The position numbers and the translations under genes were made by a program. Under the pieces are notes generated by a model that was given only the letters and a program-made list of their open reading frames with translations, was not told the origin of the DNA and did not search any database. From Victivallis sp. Marseille-Q1083 (GTDB taxonomy: Bacteria > Verrucomicrobiota > Lentisphaeria > Victivallales > Victivallaceae), in NCBI RefSeq assembly GCF_903645315.1, contig NZ_CAHJXL010000001.1, forward strand, positions 2,284,001 to 2,348,000: a DNA stretch of 64,000 bases. The letters run 5' to 3'. Shown piece by piece: positions 1 to 7,835 of the stretch; the first letter of the stretch is position 1; every line of letters starts with the position of its first letter.

Positions 1-1
1 G

Positions 2-196
2 CCCGGCGCCATCCTGCAGCATTTGCGCATCCGGCAGGCCGGCCAGTTGCTGCTGGAAACCGACATGGCGATCGGCCTGATTGCCGAACGGGTCGGCTAC
101 CGTAAGCTGGCGGCCTTTTCGGCGGCGTTCCGCGCCGGCTTCAACTGTTCGCCGCGCGAGTACCGGCGCGCCAATGCCGGCGAGTTCCGCTTTTGA
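2..196 (+). CDS. AraC-family transcriptional regulator, C-terminal fragment (cut by window edge)
   Basis: An open frame runs in from the window edge and stops at TGA 194-196, giving the last 64 residues of a protein. The residues (LRIRQAGQLLLETDMAIGLI, then AERVGYRKLAAFSAAFRAGF and SPREYRR) match the second helix-turn-helix and closing signature of AraC/XylS regulators. The family binds DNA near sugar-use or stress genes. The effector domain lies outside the window, so the target cannot be named. It is convergent with pheT. Confidence 0.85.
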   Translation, partial: PGAILQHLRIRQAGQLLLETDMAIGLIAERVGYRKLAAFSAAFRAGFNCSPREYRRANAGEFRF

Positions 197-366
197 GCGG
201 TGTTTTCTGAAAACAAAACAGTATAATACCCGCGCGGATGGCCTTTGCCGCCTGGTTTTGCCGGAGCCGGAAGGCGGGCGGGCGATTGAGGGAAAAGAAG
301 AGCGCGGGCAGAAAAGATCCTTTGCTGCCAAAGGTTTTTCTGCCCGCGCCTCAGGTTGTCCACCCT

Positions 367-2769
367 CTAGCGCAATTCGACGCCGAGGTCGCCGGCCAGT
401 CGTTTGCGCAATTTTTCGAACGCCGCGTTGACCTCTTCGTCGGTGAGCGTCCTTGCCGCATTGCGGAAGGTCAGCTTGTACGCCATGCTCTTCCGGCCGG
501 GACCGAGGATTTTTTCATCTTCGAAGATATCGAACAACTCGATTTTTTCCAGATTTTTCAGCCCGCTCTGCCGGATGAATTTCAAAATTTCCGCATGGGT
601 CAGATTTTCCCGGGCGATAAACGCGACATCGCGGGTCGTCGCCGGGAATTGCGACAGCGGCTGATAATAAAGCGACCGGATTTTGCCGTTCAGGACGGCG
701 GCGACTTCGAACACGGCGGCGAACACCGGATCGGCGGTCCGCCAGTTTTTGGTGTATTCCGGCGCCAGCTTGCCGAGGTGGCCGATCACCCGGCCGTCCA
801 GTTTGATGGCGGCGCAGCAATGCGGCGCGAAACGGGCATCTTCGGTTGCTTCAAAGCCGTAATCGACCAGCTTGCGCTGTTCAAACAGACTTTCGAGCAG
901 GCCTTTGAGATCATAGAAATCATAGCGCGCTTCCAGCTCGGCCGAATAGCGTTCCGGCGCTTTCCGGCCGGAAATCATGATACAGCATTCGGTGCGTTCT
1001 TCCGGAAACAGGGCGGCGTTGCCGCAGAACACCCGGCCGAATTCGAACAGACGGAACGACAGATTGCGGCGGGAGACGTTCCGCTCCACCGTCTGCAGCA
1101 TCTCGCCCCACAGCGACGGCCGCAGCCAGGCCAGTTCCAGGCTCAGCGGATTGCCGATCCGGATCAGGTCCGACGCGCGGAAGCGTTTGTCGCTCAATGC
1201 CGATTCCTCCGACACCATGCTGTAATGCATGCATTCGTAGAGACCGAAATGGATCAGCTCCTCCCGCAATTGCTGGCTGGCCCAATGGGCGTCTTCCGCC
1301 AGCGTGTTGACCACTTTGGCGGCCACCGGCTTCAGCGGCACCATATCCAGGCCGTTGATCCGGGCCACTTCCTCGGCCAGATCCGCTTCCCGCTCCAGGT
1401 CCGGCCGGAAACGCGGCACCCGGACGCGGCAGGATTCCGCCGAAACATCGAATACCGTCAGGCGCAATTTCCGGAAAATATCCATCATCGCTTCGTTGTC
1501 GACTTCATAGCCGAGCAGCCGGCGGACACGGTCGAAACGGCAGAGGATCTCCTTTTCCGGCGGCACTCTTTCGCACACTTCGGCCAGTTCGGTGACCAGT
1601 TCGCCGCCGGCGGTCGCCAGAATCAATTGCACTGCCCGGTCGCTGGCGGTTTTCACCATGTCGAAATCGACGCCGCGTTCATAGCGGTAGGAAGAATCGC
1701 TGGAAATGCCCAGCTCCCGGCTGGTCGCCCGAATATTGGACGGCTGGAACAGGGCGCTCTCCAGCAGGATTTCGGTCGTCGATTCGGTCACCCCGCTGGA
1801 TTCGCCGCCCATGATGCCGGCCAGCGCCATCGGTTGCCCGGCGTCGGCGATGACCAGATGGCGTTCGGCCAGTTTGACCGTTTTGCCGTCCAGCGTCGTG
1901 ATCGTTTCGCCGTCGCGCGCCCGCCGGGCGACGACCCGGCCGCCGCTCAATTTGCTGCGGTCGAAGGCGTGCAGCGGCTGTCCCAGCTCCATCAGGACGA
2001 AGTTGGTGACGTCGACGACGTTGTTGATCGGCCGCAGGCCGATGCTCTGCAGCCGTTCCTTCAGCCAGTCCGGACTTTCGGCGATTTTGACATTGCGGAT
2101 GACGCGGGCGGTGTACAACGGACACAGGTCCGGCGCTTCCACCGTCACCAGATTGTCGATCGTCTCCGGCCGGGCGGCGGCCGGCGCCGCGATTTCCGGC
2201 AGCCTGGCCGTCGTATTCAACAGGCAGGCGACATCGCGGGCGATTCCCCAGTGCGACAGCCAGTCCGGCCGGTTCGGCGTCACTTCCACTTCAATGCAGG
2301 CATCGCCCGGGTAAAGTCGGCCGAGCGGCGTGCCGGCCGGCAAATCGGTCGACAGCTCAAGCAAACCGTCGTCGTCGTCGTTCAGTCCGAGCTCGGCCCC
2401 GCTGCACATCATGCCGCACGATTCAACGCCGCGCAGTTTCGACTTCTTAATTTTGAATTGCCCTTCCGGCGAGACCATCACCGTGCCGACGGTGGCCAGC
2501 GGCACCCGCTTGCCGGCGTCGCAATTCGGCGCGCCGCAGACGATCTGCAGCGTTTCCCGGCCGATGGAAACCCGGCAGACCGACAACTTTTCCGCGTTCG
2601 GATGCGGCTGCCGCTCCAGGATGTCGGCGATCACCACGCCGTCGGGCACCCGTTTGCTTTCTTCGATTGCTTCCACTTCGATTCCGGCCATCGTCAGTTT
2701 CTCGCACAATTTTTCCAACCCACACGAGATATCGACGAATTCCGCCAGCCATTGATAGGATATTTTCAT
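367..2769 (-). CDS. pheT: Phenylalanine--tRNA ligase beta subunit
   Basis: 800 residues, the usual length of bacterial PheT. It pairs with PheS as an alpha2beta2 enzyme charging tRNA-Phe in the cytoplasm. Visible domains in order: the N-terminal EMAP/OB-fold tRNA-binding domain (about residues 40-150, with ADILERQPHPNAEKLSVCRV), the B3/B4 editing domain (about 210-380), the B5 domain (about 400-470), a class II-like core, and the C-terminal ferredoxin-fold anticodon-binding domain (about 705-800, starting YYQPLSQFPATTRDVAFIA). The ATG lies 15 nt after the pheS stop, so it is co-transcribed as the last gene of the thrS-to-pheT cluster. The SD is weak (GGGG). Confidence 0.97.
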   Translation of the reverse strand: MKISYQWLAEFVDISCGLEKLCEKLTMAGIEVEAIEESKRVPDGVVIADILERQPHPNAEKLSVCRVSIGRETLQIVCGAPNCDAGKRVPLATVGTVMVSPEGQFKIKKSKLRGVESCGMMCSGAELGLNDDDDGLLELSTDLPAGTPLGRLYPGDACIEVEVTPNRPDWLSHWGIARDVACLLNTTARLPEIAAPAAARPETIDNLVTVEAPDLCPLYTARVIRNVKIAESPDWLKERLQSIGLRPINNVVDVTNFVLMELGQPLHAFDRSKLSGGRVVARRARDGETITTLDGKTVKLAERHLVIADAGQPMALAGIMGGESSGVTESTTEILLESALFQPSNIRATSRELGISSDSSYRYERGVDFDMVKTASDRAVQLILATAGGELVTELAEVCERVPPEKEILCRFDRVRRLLGYEVDNEAMMDIFRKLRLTVFDVSAESCRVRVPRFRPDLEREADLAEEVARINGLDMVPLKPVAAKVVNTLAEDAHWASQQLREELIHFGLYECMHYSMVSEESALSDKRFRASDLIRIGNPLSLELAWLRPSLWGEMLQTVERNVSRRNLSFRLFEFGRVFCGNAALFPEERTECCIMISGRKAPERYSAELEARYDFYDLKGLLESLFEQRKLVDYGFEATEDARFAPHCCAAIKLDGRVIGHLGKLAPEYTKNWRTADPVFAAVFEVAAVLNGKIRSLYYQPLSQFPATTRDVAFIARENLTHAEILKFIRQSGLKNLEKIELFDIFEDEKILGPGRKSMAYKLTFRNAARTLTDEEVNAAFEKLRKRLAGDLGVELR

Positions 2770-2784
2770 TGTCCAAAACCCCAG

Positions 2785-3804
2785 TTAGAACTGTTCGAGA
2801 AACCGCACGTCGTTTTCATACAGCAGCCGGATATCGTTGATCCGGTAGCGCATCATCGTCAACCGTTCGATGCCCATGCCGAAGGCATAACCGCTCCAGA
2901 TTTCCGGATCGTAGCCGACGTTGCGCAGCACGTTCGGGTCGACCATGCCGGCGCCGGCGATTTCCAGGTAACCGGACTGTTTACAGACCGAACAACCCTT
3001 GCCGCCGCAGATGATGCAACTGAAATCGTATTCGACGCTTGGTTCGGTGAACGGGAAGAAATGCGGCCGCAAGCGGATTTTCACCCCTTTGCCGAACATT
3101 TCCCAGGCGAAGGTCTGCAGCACGCTCTTCAAATCCGCCATCGAAACGTTCCGGTCGATGGAAAGTCCCTCGATTTGATGGAAGTTCATGCTGTGGGTCG
3201 CGTCCGGCGTGTCCCGCCGGAAGCAGCGGCCCGGCGCGACGATCCGCACCGGCGGTTCCTGGCTTTCCATGACCCGGATCTGAACCGGCGAAGTCTGGGT
3301 GCGCAGCAGCCGGCCGTCCGGGAAATAAAAGGTGTCGCCCGGATCGCGCGACGGATGGTCCGCCGGCGTATTCAGCGCGTCGAAGTTATGATAAACGTCC
3401 TCCACTTCCGGCCCGCTGGCGACGATGAACCCCATCCGCCGGAAAATCGCCACACAGTCGTCGATCATCGCGGCGATCGGATGTTTGCGGCCGCTCGACC
3501 ATTTCCGGCCCGGCAGCGTCAGGTCGGGCGGTTCGATTCCGGTCGTTGCGCAGCCGGCCAGCCGATTTTCCGCCGCTTCGAAGAAATTCTGAAATTCGCT
3601 TTTGGCTTCATTGAATGCCTGTCCGACCGCTTTCCGCTCTTCCGGCGGAACCGTGCTCATTTCCTTGCTCAGGGCCGGAAACAGGCCTTTGCGTCCGAAA
3701 ATTTCGATCCGCAACGCTTCCAGCTCGGCGGCGTCGGCCGCCTGTTCGGCGCGGCGTCCGGCCATGGTCAACGCCGCCTGAATCTTTTCGATGATGGGGT
3801 TCAT
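2785..3804 (-). CDS. pheS: Phenylalanine--tRNA ligase alpha subunit
   Basis: 339 residues from the ATG at 3804 (MNPIIEKIQAAL), the normal PheS length. It carries the catalytic class II core: motif 2 around FRRDTPDATHSMNFHQIEGL and motif 3 GMGIERLTMMRY. A Cys-rich insertion CIICGGKGCSVCKQSG is seen in many PheS proteins and may bind zinc. The frame stays open upstream to 3891, but that part reads through the U-tract of the preceding terminator-like hairpin and is Phe-rich, so it is not taken as coding. It lies between rplT and pheT, as in E. coli. Confidence 0.96.
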   Translation of the reverse strand: MNPIIEKIQAALTMAGRRAEQAADAAELEALRIEIFGRKGLFPALSKEMSTVPPEERKAVGQAFNEAKSEFQNFFEAAENRLAGCATTGIEPPDLTLPGRKWSSGRKHPIAAMIDDCVAIFRRMGFIVASGPEVEDVYHNFDALNTPADHPSRDPGDTFYFPDGRLLRTQTSPVQIRVMESQEPPVRIVAPGRCFRRDTPDATHSMNFHQIEGLSIDRNVSMADLKSVLQTFAWEMFGKGVKIRLRPHFFPFTEPSVEYDFSCIICGGKGCSVCKQSGYLEIAGAGMVDPNVLRNVGYDPEIWSGYAFGMGIERLTMMRYRINDIRLLYENDVRFLEQF

Positions 3805-3852
3805 TTTCCAAACCTGTATGTTATTGAACCAGTTAAAATTTGCTGTAAATAC

Positions 3853-3897
3853 AAAAAAAAGACAGCCTGAAAGGGGCGGGGCCACTTCCAAGCTGTC
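3853..3897 (-). terminator. Rho-independent terminator or attenuator between rplT and pheS
   Basis: On the minus strand a hairpin with outer arms GACAGC and GCTGTC (3861-3897) and a long imperfect inner stem is followed at once by eight T. It sits inside the operon, 24 nt after the rplT stop and about 50 nt before the pheS start. It could separate ribosomal-protein from synthetase transcription or let some read-through pass. E. coli has the pheM-controlled attenuator at the same place. No Phe leader peptide is visible before this hairpin. Confidence 0.8.
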
Positions 3898-3921
3898 GGT
3901 GATTCGGTAAGACGAAACAAG

Positions 3922-4275
3922 TTAGTTGGCTTGGGTGACTTTCGCAACCAAGGCCTTAAACTCCTGAAATTCCGTCACTGCCAAATCCGCCAGAACTTTG
4001 CGGTTCAGCTCGATATTGGCCTTTTTCAGACCATTCATAAACTGACTGTAATTGGTGCCGAGCATCCGGCAGGCGGCGTTGATACGCACCGTCCACAAAC
4101 GGCGGTACTGGCGTTTTTTCTGCTTCCGGCCTTCATAGGCGTGCACCAACGCCTTATCGACGGCATCGTAGGCGGTACGAATGTTTTTGCTGCTGCAGCC
4201 GTAGAATCCTTTGGCCTGCTCCAATACCCGTTTCCGGCGTTTTCTGCTGGCGACCGCACAAGTAACTCTTGCCAT
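3922..4275 (-). CDS. rplT: 50S ribosomal protein L20
   Basis: 117 residues, typical L20 ([26 protein letters not shown], then [20 protein letters not shown] and [10 protein letters not shown]). It is an assembly protein of the large subunit that binds 23S rRNA, and in several bacteria it represses its own operon. A GAGG SD precedes the ATG. It follows rpmI by 23 nt. Confidence 0.98.
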   Translation of the reverse strand: MARVTCAVASRKRRKRVLEQAKGFYGCSSKNIRTAYDAVDKALVHAYEGRKQKKRQYRRLWTVRINAACRMLGTNYSQFMNGLKKANIELNRKVLADLAVTEFQEFKALVAKVTQAN

Positions 4276-4298
4276 AGTTTTACCTCACACTTTCCGAA

Positions 4299-4499
4299 TT
4301 ACAGGCCATACGGCAATGCGACTTTGATCCGGCGCTTTTCGGCGCTGGAAACGGCACCGTCTTCTCTGAGGCGGCGGCGGCGGTTGGCGTTCTTGCCGGT
4401 CATCAGGTGACGGGCTCCCACTTTGTTGTGCCGGTACTTGCCGGTACCGGTCATCTTGAGCCGCTTGGCGGCACATTTTCTGGTCTTCAGCTTCGGCAT
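4299..4499 (-). CDS. rpmI: 50S ribosomal protein L35
   Basis: 66 residues, standard L35: MPKLKTRKCAAKRLKMTGTG, then HNKVGARHLMTGKNANRRRRLR. It is a small basic protein of the large subunit. An AAGGAG SD stands before the ATG. A hairpin lies between infC and this gene (4542-4573), the region where L20 autoregulation acts in E. coli. Confidence 0.98.
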   Translation of the reverse strand: MPKLKTRKCAAKRLKMTGTGKYRHNKVGARHLMTGKNANRRRRLREDGAVSSAEKRRIKVALPYGL

Positions 4500-4541
4500 C
4501 GTTTGTACTCCTTGTATTGTGACAAAGTTTTCGCTTTCGCC

Positions 4542-4573
4542 CCGGATCGGCAGATGCCATCAGCCTGATCCGG
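4542..4573 (-). promoter_or_regulatory. Inverted repeat in the infC-rpmI spacer, candidate L20-responsive leader
   Basis: Arms CCGGATC and GATCCGG enclose an inner GGC/GCC pairing, forming a hairpin in the mRNA just upstream of the rpmI ribosome-binding site. In E. coli and Bacillus, L20 represses rpmI-rplT by binding structures in this neighbourhood. Assigning that role here rests on position only. There is no U-tract, so it is not a terminator. Confidence 0.4.
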
Positions 4574-4587
4574 CGCCGCACCGCAAT

Positions 4588-5112
4588 TCAGGGGCGTTTG
4601 TTCGCCTTCGGTGCGAATCCGACCGTGATGCTGCGTCCGAGCATTTTGGGCTTGCCGTCCGAATCACCGTATTCCGCCAGATCCGCCATCACGCGGTCCA
4701 TCAGTTCGAATGCGATGTCCTTGTGCGCCATTTCACGGCCCCGCAACATCAACGTGAGCTTTAATCTACAGCCTTCCTGCAGAAATTCAATCCCGCGTTT
4801 CAATTTTATGTTATAATCGTTGGTGTCGATATTGACGTGGAACTTGACTTCCTTGACTTTCTGGGCCTGATTGTTCTTGCGCTGCGCCTTGAGATTCTTT
4901 TTCTGTTCAAAGACCAGCTTGCCGTAGTCCATGATACGAACCACCGGCGGCACTGCTTTCTCTGAAACCAGTACCAGATCCAGACCGGCTTCCTGCGCCA
5001 GCTCCCTGGCACGCGCATATGAAACAATGTCCAACTGCTCTCCATCCTGGCCGATCAGTCTGACCTCATCGGCGGTGAAAGTACGATCTCCGGGTTTTAA
5101 CAGCTTAGCGAT
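4588..5112 (-). CDS. infC: Translation initiation factor IF-3, starting on an AUC codon
   Basis: IF-3 keeps ribosomal subunits apart and checks the start codon and initiator tRNA. The full N-domain (RTFTADEVRLIGQDGEQLDI, then VSYARARELAQEAGLDLVLV) is only obtained by reading upstream of the first TTG (5034). No ATG, GTG or TTG lies in that stretch after the SD. A strong AAGGAGG sits 8 nt before ATC at 5112-5110, giving 174 residues (E. coli IF-3 has 180). The C-domain ends in GRSITVGFAPKANKRP. IF-3 genes commonly begin on AUU or a similar rare codon, which gives autoregulation. A hairpin (5167-5197) lies between thrS and infC. Confidence 0.93.
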   Translation of the reverse strand: MAKLLKPGDRTFTADEVRLIGQDGEQLDIVSYARARELAQEAGLDLVLVSEKAVPPVVRIMDYGKLVFEQKKNLKAQRKNNQAQKVKEVKFHVNIDTNDYNIKLKRGIEFLQEGCRLKLTLMLRGREMAHKDIAFELMDRVMADLAEYGDSDGKPKMLGRSITVGFAPKANKRP

Positions 5113-5225
5113 AAGAACATCCTCCTTTTTTGCATTCCGACTGACTTACTGTTCCGCGGTAAAGATGCTCCGGCATTGCTTCTCGCCGTACCGGAGCCAA
5201 AATCCGCTCTTTCAATAATATAGAG

Positions 5226-6956
5226 TCAGCAGATTTTATTATCAACCTCATTTTGCATTTTTTCTGCAACTTGCTCGATGGAAAGAGCGCCGACTTCTCC
5301 TTCACGCCGCGTCCGTACCGCGATCCGCCGTTCCGCCGCTTCCCGCTCGCCGATGACCAGCAGATAAGCGATCCGTTCATTGCGGGCGTCCTTGATGCGG
5401 CCGCCGAGTCCCATCGACCGGTCGTCCACTTCGACGCGCAATCCCTTTCGCTTCAGTTCGCGCGCCGCTTCCCAGGCGAAATCCCGCTGCTTTTCGGTGA
5501 TCGGCAGGATTCTGGCCTGGATCGGCGCCAGCCACAGCGGGAAGGCGCCGGCATACTGTTCGACCAGAATGCCGAAGAAGCGTTCCAGCGAACCGAACAA
5601 CGCCCGGTGGACCATGTAAGGCCGGTGTTTTTTGCCGTCTTCGCCGATATAGGACATGTCGAAACGTTCCGGCAGATTGAAGTCGAACTGAATCGTCGAG
5701 GTCTGCCATTCCCGGCCGATCGCATCCTTGATTTTCAAGTCGATCTTCGGGCCGTAGAAGGCGCCGCCGCCTTCGTCGACTTCGCATTGCAGCCCGGCTT
5801 TGCGCACGGCATTTTCCAATGAGTGCAGTGCTTGTTCCCAGCGTTCCGGTTCGCCGACCGCCTTGGCCGGCCGGGTCGCCAGATACGGCTTGATTTCAGT
5901 GAAGCCGAAGGTCTTCCAGATGTTCAGGCTGAAACGCAGCACCTCGGCGATCTCTTCCTCGATCTGTTCCGGCGTGCAGAAGATGTGCGAATCATCCTGG
6001 GTGAAGCCGCGCACCCGCAGCAGGCCGTGCAGCACGCCGGATTTTTCATAACGGTAAACCGTGCCCAGCTCCGCCCAGCGCAGCGGCAGTTCCCGGTAGG
6101 AACGCAGCCGCGATTTGTAAATTTCGATGTGAAACGGACAGTTCATCGGTTTGACGAAATACTCGGCATCGTCGATCTTGATCGGCGAATACATCGCATC
6201 CTTGTAGCATTCGAGGTGACCGCTGACCCGCCACAGGTCGCTGCGGCCGATGTGCGGCGTGTAGAGCAACTCGTAACCGTTCCGGTAATGTTCGGCCCGC
6301 CAGTAGGTTTCGAAGGCGTTGCGGATGAAGGCGCCCTTCGGATGCCACAAGACCAGGCCGGGCCCGACGTTATCGGAGAAGCTGAACAGGTCCAGCTCCT
6401 TGCCCAGTTTGCGGTGGTCGCGCTTTTTGGCCTCTTCCAGCAGCTGCAGATAGGCGTGCAGTTCCGCTTTGTCGGCAAACGCCGTGCCGTAAATACGCTG
6501 CAGCATCGGGTTCTTTTCGTCGCCGCGGAAATAGGACCCGGCGATCGACATCAGCTTGAACGCGCCGATCTGGCCGGTGTGCTCGACGTGCGGGCCGCGG
6601 CACAGGTCGGTGAAATCGCCGCACCGGTAAAAACTGATTCTTTCGCCTTCCGGAATGTCTTTCAGGCGCTCCAGCTTATAGGGCTGGTTGTTGTCGCGCA
6701 GCAACTTTTCCGCTTCCGCCCGGCTCAGTTCGAAAGATTCGAACGGCAGTTTTTTATTGCAGAGCTTGCGCATCGCCGCTTCGATCGTTTCCAGATCTTC
6801 CGGCGTCAGCCGATGCGCCATGTCGAAATCGTAATAGAAGCCGTCCCCGGTTGCCGGACCGATGTCGAATTTGACGTCGCCGAACAACTCTTTGACCGCC
6901 GCCGCCATCACATGGGAGGCGCTGTGACGAATCGTTTCCAAAGGAAATTTACTCAT
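5226..6956 (-). CDS. thrS: Threonine--tRNA ligase lacking the N-terminal TGS domain
   Basis: 576 residues against about 640 in E. coli. The protein begins directly with the editing domain: MSKFPLETIRHSASHVM carries the HxxxH editing motif at residues 11-15, and CRGPHVEHTG follows later. The class II core is complete, with MNCPFHIEIYK (zinc Cys), RYEKSGVLHGLLRVRGFTQD (motif 2), DDSHIF, and the C-terminal anticodon domain with GERE and RTR. Only the N1/TGS domain is missing. The start ATG overlaps the stop of a 65-codon frame (ATGA), and the 200-nt leader before it is structured. It is first in the thrS-infC-rpmI-rplT-pheST cluster. Confidence 0.96.
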   Translation of the reverse strand: MSKFPLETIRHSASHVMAAAVKELFGDVKFDIGPATGDGFYYDFDMAHRLTPEDLETIEAAMRKLCNKKLPFESFELSRAEAEKLLRDNNQPYKLERLKDIPEGERISFYRCGDFTDLCRGPHVEHTGQIGAFKLMSIAGSYFRGDEKNPMLQRIYGTAFADKAELHAYLQLLEEAKKRDHRKLGKELDLFSFSDNVGPGLVLWHPKGAFIRNAFETYWRAEHYRNGYELLYTPHIGRSDLWRVSGHLECYKDAMYSPIKIDDAEYFVKPMNCPFHIEIYKSRLRSYRELPLRWAELGTVYRYEKSGVLHGLLRVRGFTQDDSHIFCTPEQIEEEIAEVLRFSLNIWKTFGFTEIKPYLATRPAKAVGEPERWEQALHSLENAVRKAGLQCEVDEGGGAFYGPKIDLKIKDAIGREWQTSTIQFDFNLPERFDMSYIGEDGKKHRPYMVHRALFGSLERFFGILVEQYAGAFPLWLAPIQARILPITEKQRDFAWEAARELKRKGLRVEVDDRSMGLGGRIKDARNERIAYLLVIGEREAAERRIAVRTRREGEVGALSIEQVAEKMQNEVDNKIC

Positions 6957-7011
6957 TGTTTATCTCCAAAATAGTATCTGAAATTAAAAAATTCCTGTAT
7001 CGATATGGAAA

Positions 7012-7117
7012 GACAGCCGATCGCTGCCGGAGTTTGCTCATTCAACCCGGAGGATGTCGTCGGCCCGGGGCCGCATCCGGTCACACCCGCGTTGGTAACG
7101 CGGGGCAGCCTCCTGTC
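7012..7117 (-). ncRNA. Structured thrS 5' leader, candidate cis-regulatory RNA
   Basis: The 200-nt rnhB-thrS spacer folds on paper into a multibranch structure. Closing helices pair 7012-7016 with 7113-7117 (GACAG/CTGTC) and 7023-7028 with 7104-7109 (GCTGCC/GGCAGC). Inside are a 5-6 bp hairpin (7086-7104) whose 7-nt loop in the mRNA is UUACCAA, and a hairpin with GGATG/CATCC and GGCC/GGCC stems (7052-7078). The loop contains the Thr codon ACC and is the exact reverse complement of a UUGGUAA tRNA-Thr(GGU) anticodon loop. Regulation of thrS by its enzyme or by tRNA is known in other bacteria. The family here is not recognised. Confidence 0.45.
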
Positions 7118-7156
7118 ATTGGGCAGTAAAAATCGATTGCACATTTTCATCCTCGT

Positions 7157-7807
7157 TCACAGCAACGTCATCTGTTCGGCCGTCGCCAGCAGTTCCCGCA
7201 CCGGCGCAAACGACCGGCGATGAATCGGCGTAACGCCCAGCCTGCGCAGCGCCGCCAGGTGCTGCGCCGTGCCGTACCCCTTGTGTTCCTCAAAACCATA
7301 ACCGGGAAATTCCATCCCGTAACGGACCATCCGTTCATCCCGGTACACCTTCGCCAAAATACTGGCTGCCGCGATCGACGCCGATTTTCGATCGCCTTTG
7401 ACCACCGCCAGCGCCGGGCCGGGCATCTGCCGCACCGGCCGGCCGTCGATCAGCAGAAAATCGGCCCGCCGCAGTTTGCCGACCGCCAGCCGCATCGCCA
7501 GATGGGTCGCCTGCAGGATATTGAGCCGATCGACCTCTTCGACCGAAACCTCGGCTATCCCGTAATCGACGCCGGGCAGTTCCCGGATGGCGGCCGCCAG
7601 TTCCCGCCGCCTGGCTTCCGACAACAATTTGGAGTCGTTGACCGCCGGCAACGGCGTGTCGCGCGGCAGCACCACCGCGGCGGCCACCACCGGTCCGGCC
7701 AGCGGACCGCGCCCCACTTCGTCGATGCCGGCCACAAAAGAAAACCCCTCTGCCCACTTCGATCGCTCGAGGCAGAGGAGTTCCGTTTCTGTCGCCAGAA
7801 ATTTCAT
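7157..7807 (-). CDS. rnhB: Ribonuclease HII
   Basis: 216 residues. RNase HII removes misincorporated ribonucleotides and RNA primers from DNA. The catalytic signature AGIDEVGRGPLAGPVVAAAV contains the Asp29-Glu30 pair. LLIDGRP and KGDRKSASIAAASILAKVYR supply the remaining conserved residues, and the tail (HKGYGTAQHLAALRRLGVTP) is typical. It follows rplS by 28 nt and closes the rpsP operon. The next gene downstream is thrS. Confidence 0.97.
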   Translation of the reverse strand: MKFLATETELLCLERSKWAEGFSFVAGIDEVGRGPLAGPVVAAAVVLPRDTPLPAVNDSKLLSEARRRELAAAIRELPGVDYGIAEVSVEEVDRLNILQATHLAMRLAVGKLRRADFLLIDGRPVRQMPGPALAVVKGDRKSASIAAASILAKVYRDERMVRYGMEFPGYGFEEHKGYGTAQHLAALRRLGVTPIHRRSFAPVRELLATAEQMTLL

Positions 7808-7835
7808 GGCCAGACTGACTGCATGATCGGTCTTG

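Noticed and set aside
238-3870. Very long open frame (over 1,200 codons) on the plus strand opposite pheT and pheS
   Set aside because: It is antisense to two certain genes. GC-rich codon third positions in this genome keep antisense frames open. The product is compositionally odd and contains no known motif.
3805-3891. Phe-rich N-terminal extension of PheS or a Phe leader peptide
   Set aside because: The Phe codons come from the U-tract of the terminator and lie after the hairpin, not before it as attenuation needs. PheS homology starts at ATG 3804.
7012-7117. tRNA-Thr gene on the plus strand
   Set aside because: The plus strand shows a TTGGTAA loop on a 5-6 bp stem like an anticodon arm, but there is no T-arm sequence (GGTTCGAAT type) and no acceptor stem of 7 bp at the right distance.
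6957-7156. T-box riboswitch before thrS
   Set aside because: The codon-in-loop feature suggested it, but the 14-nt T-box consensus (AGGGUGGNACCGCG) and an antiterminator/terminator pair are missing. Only a weak partial likeness (GGGUGUGACCG) is seen.
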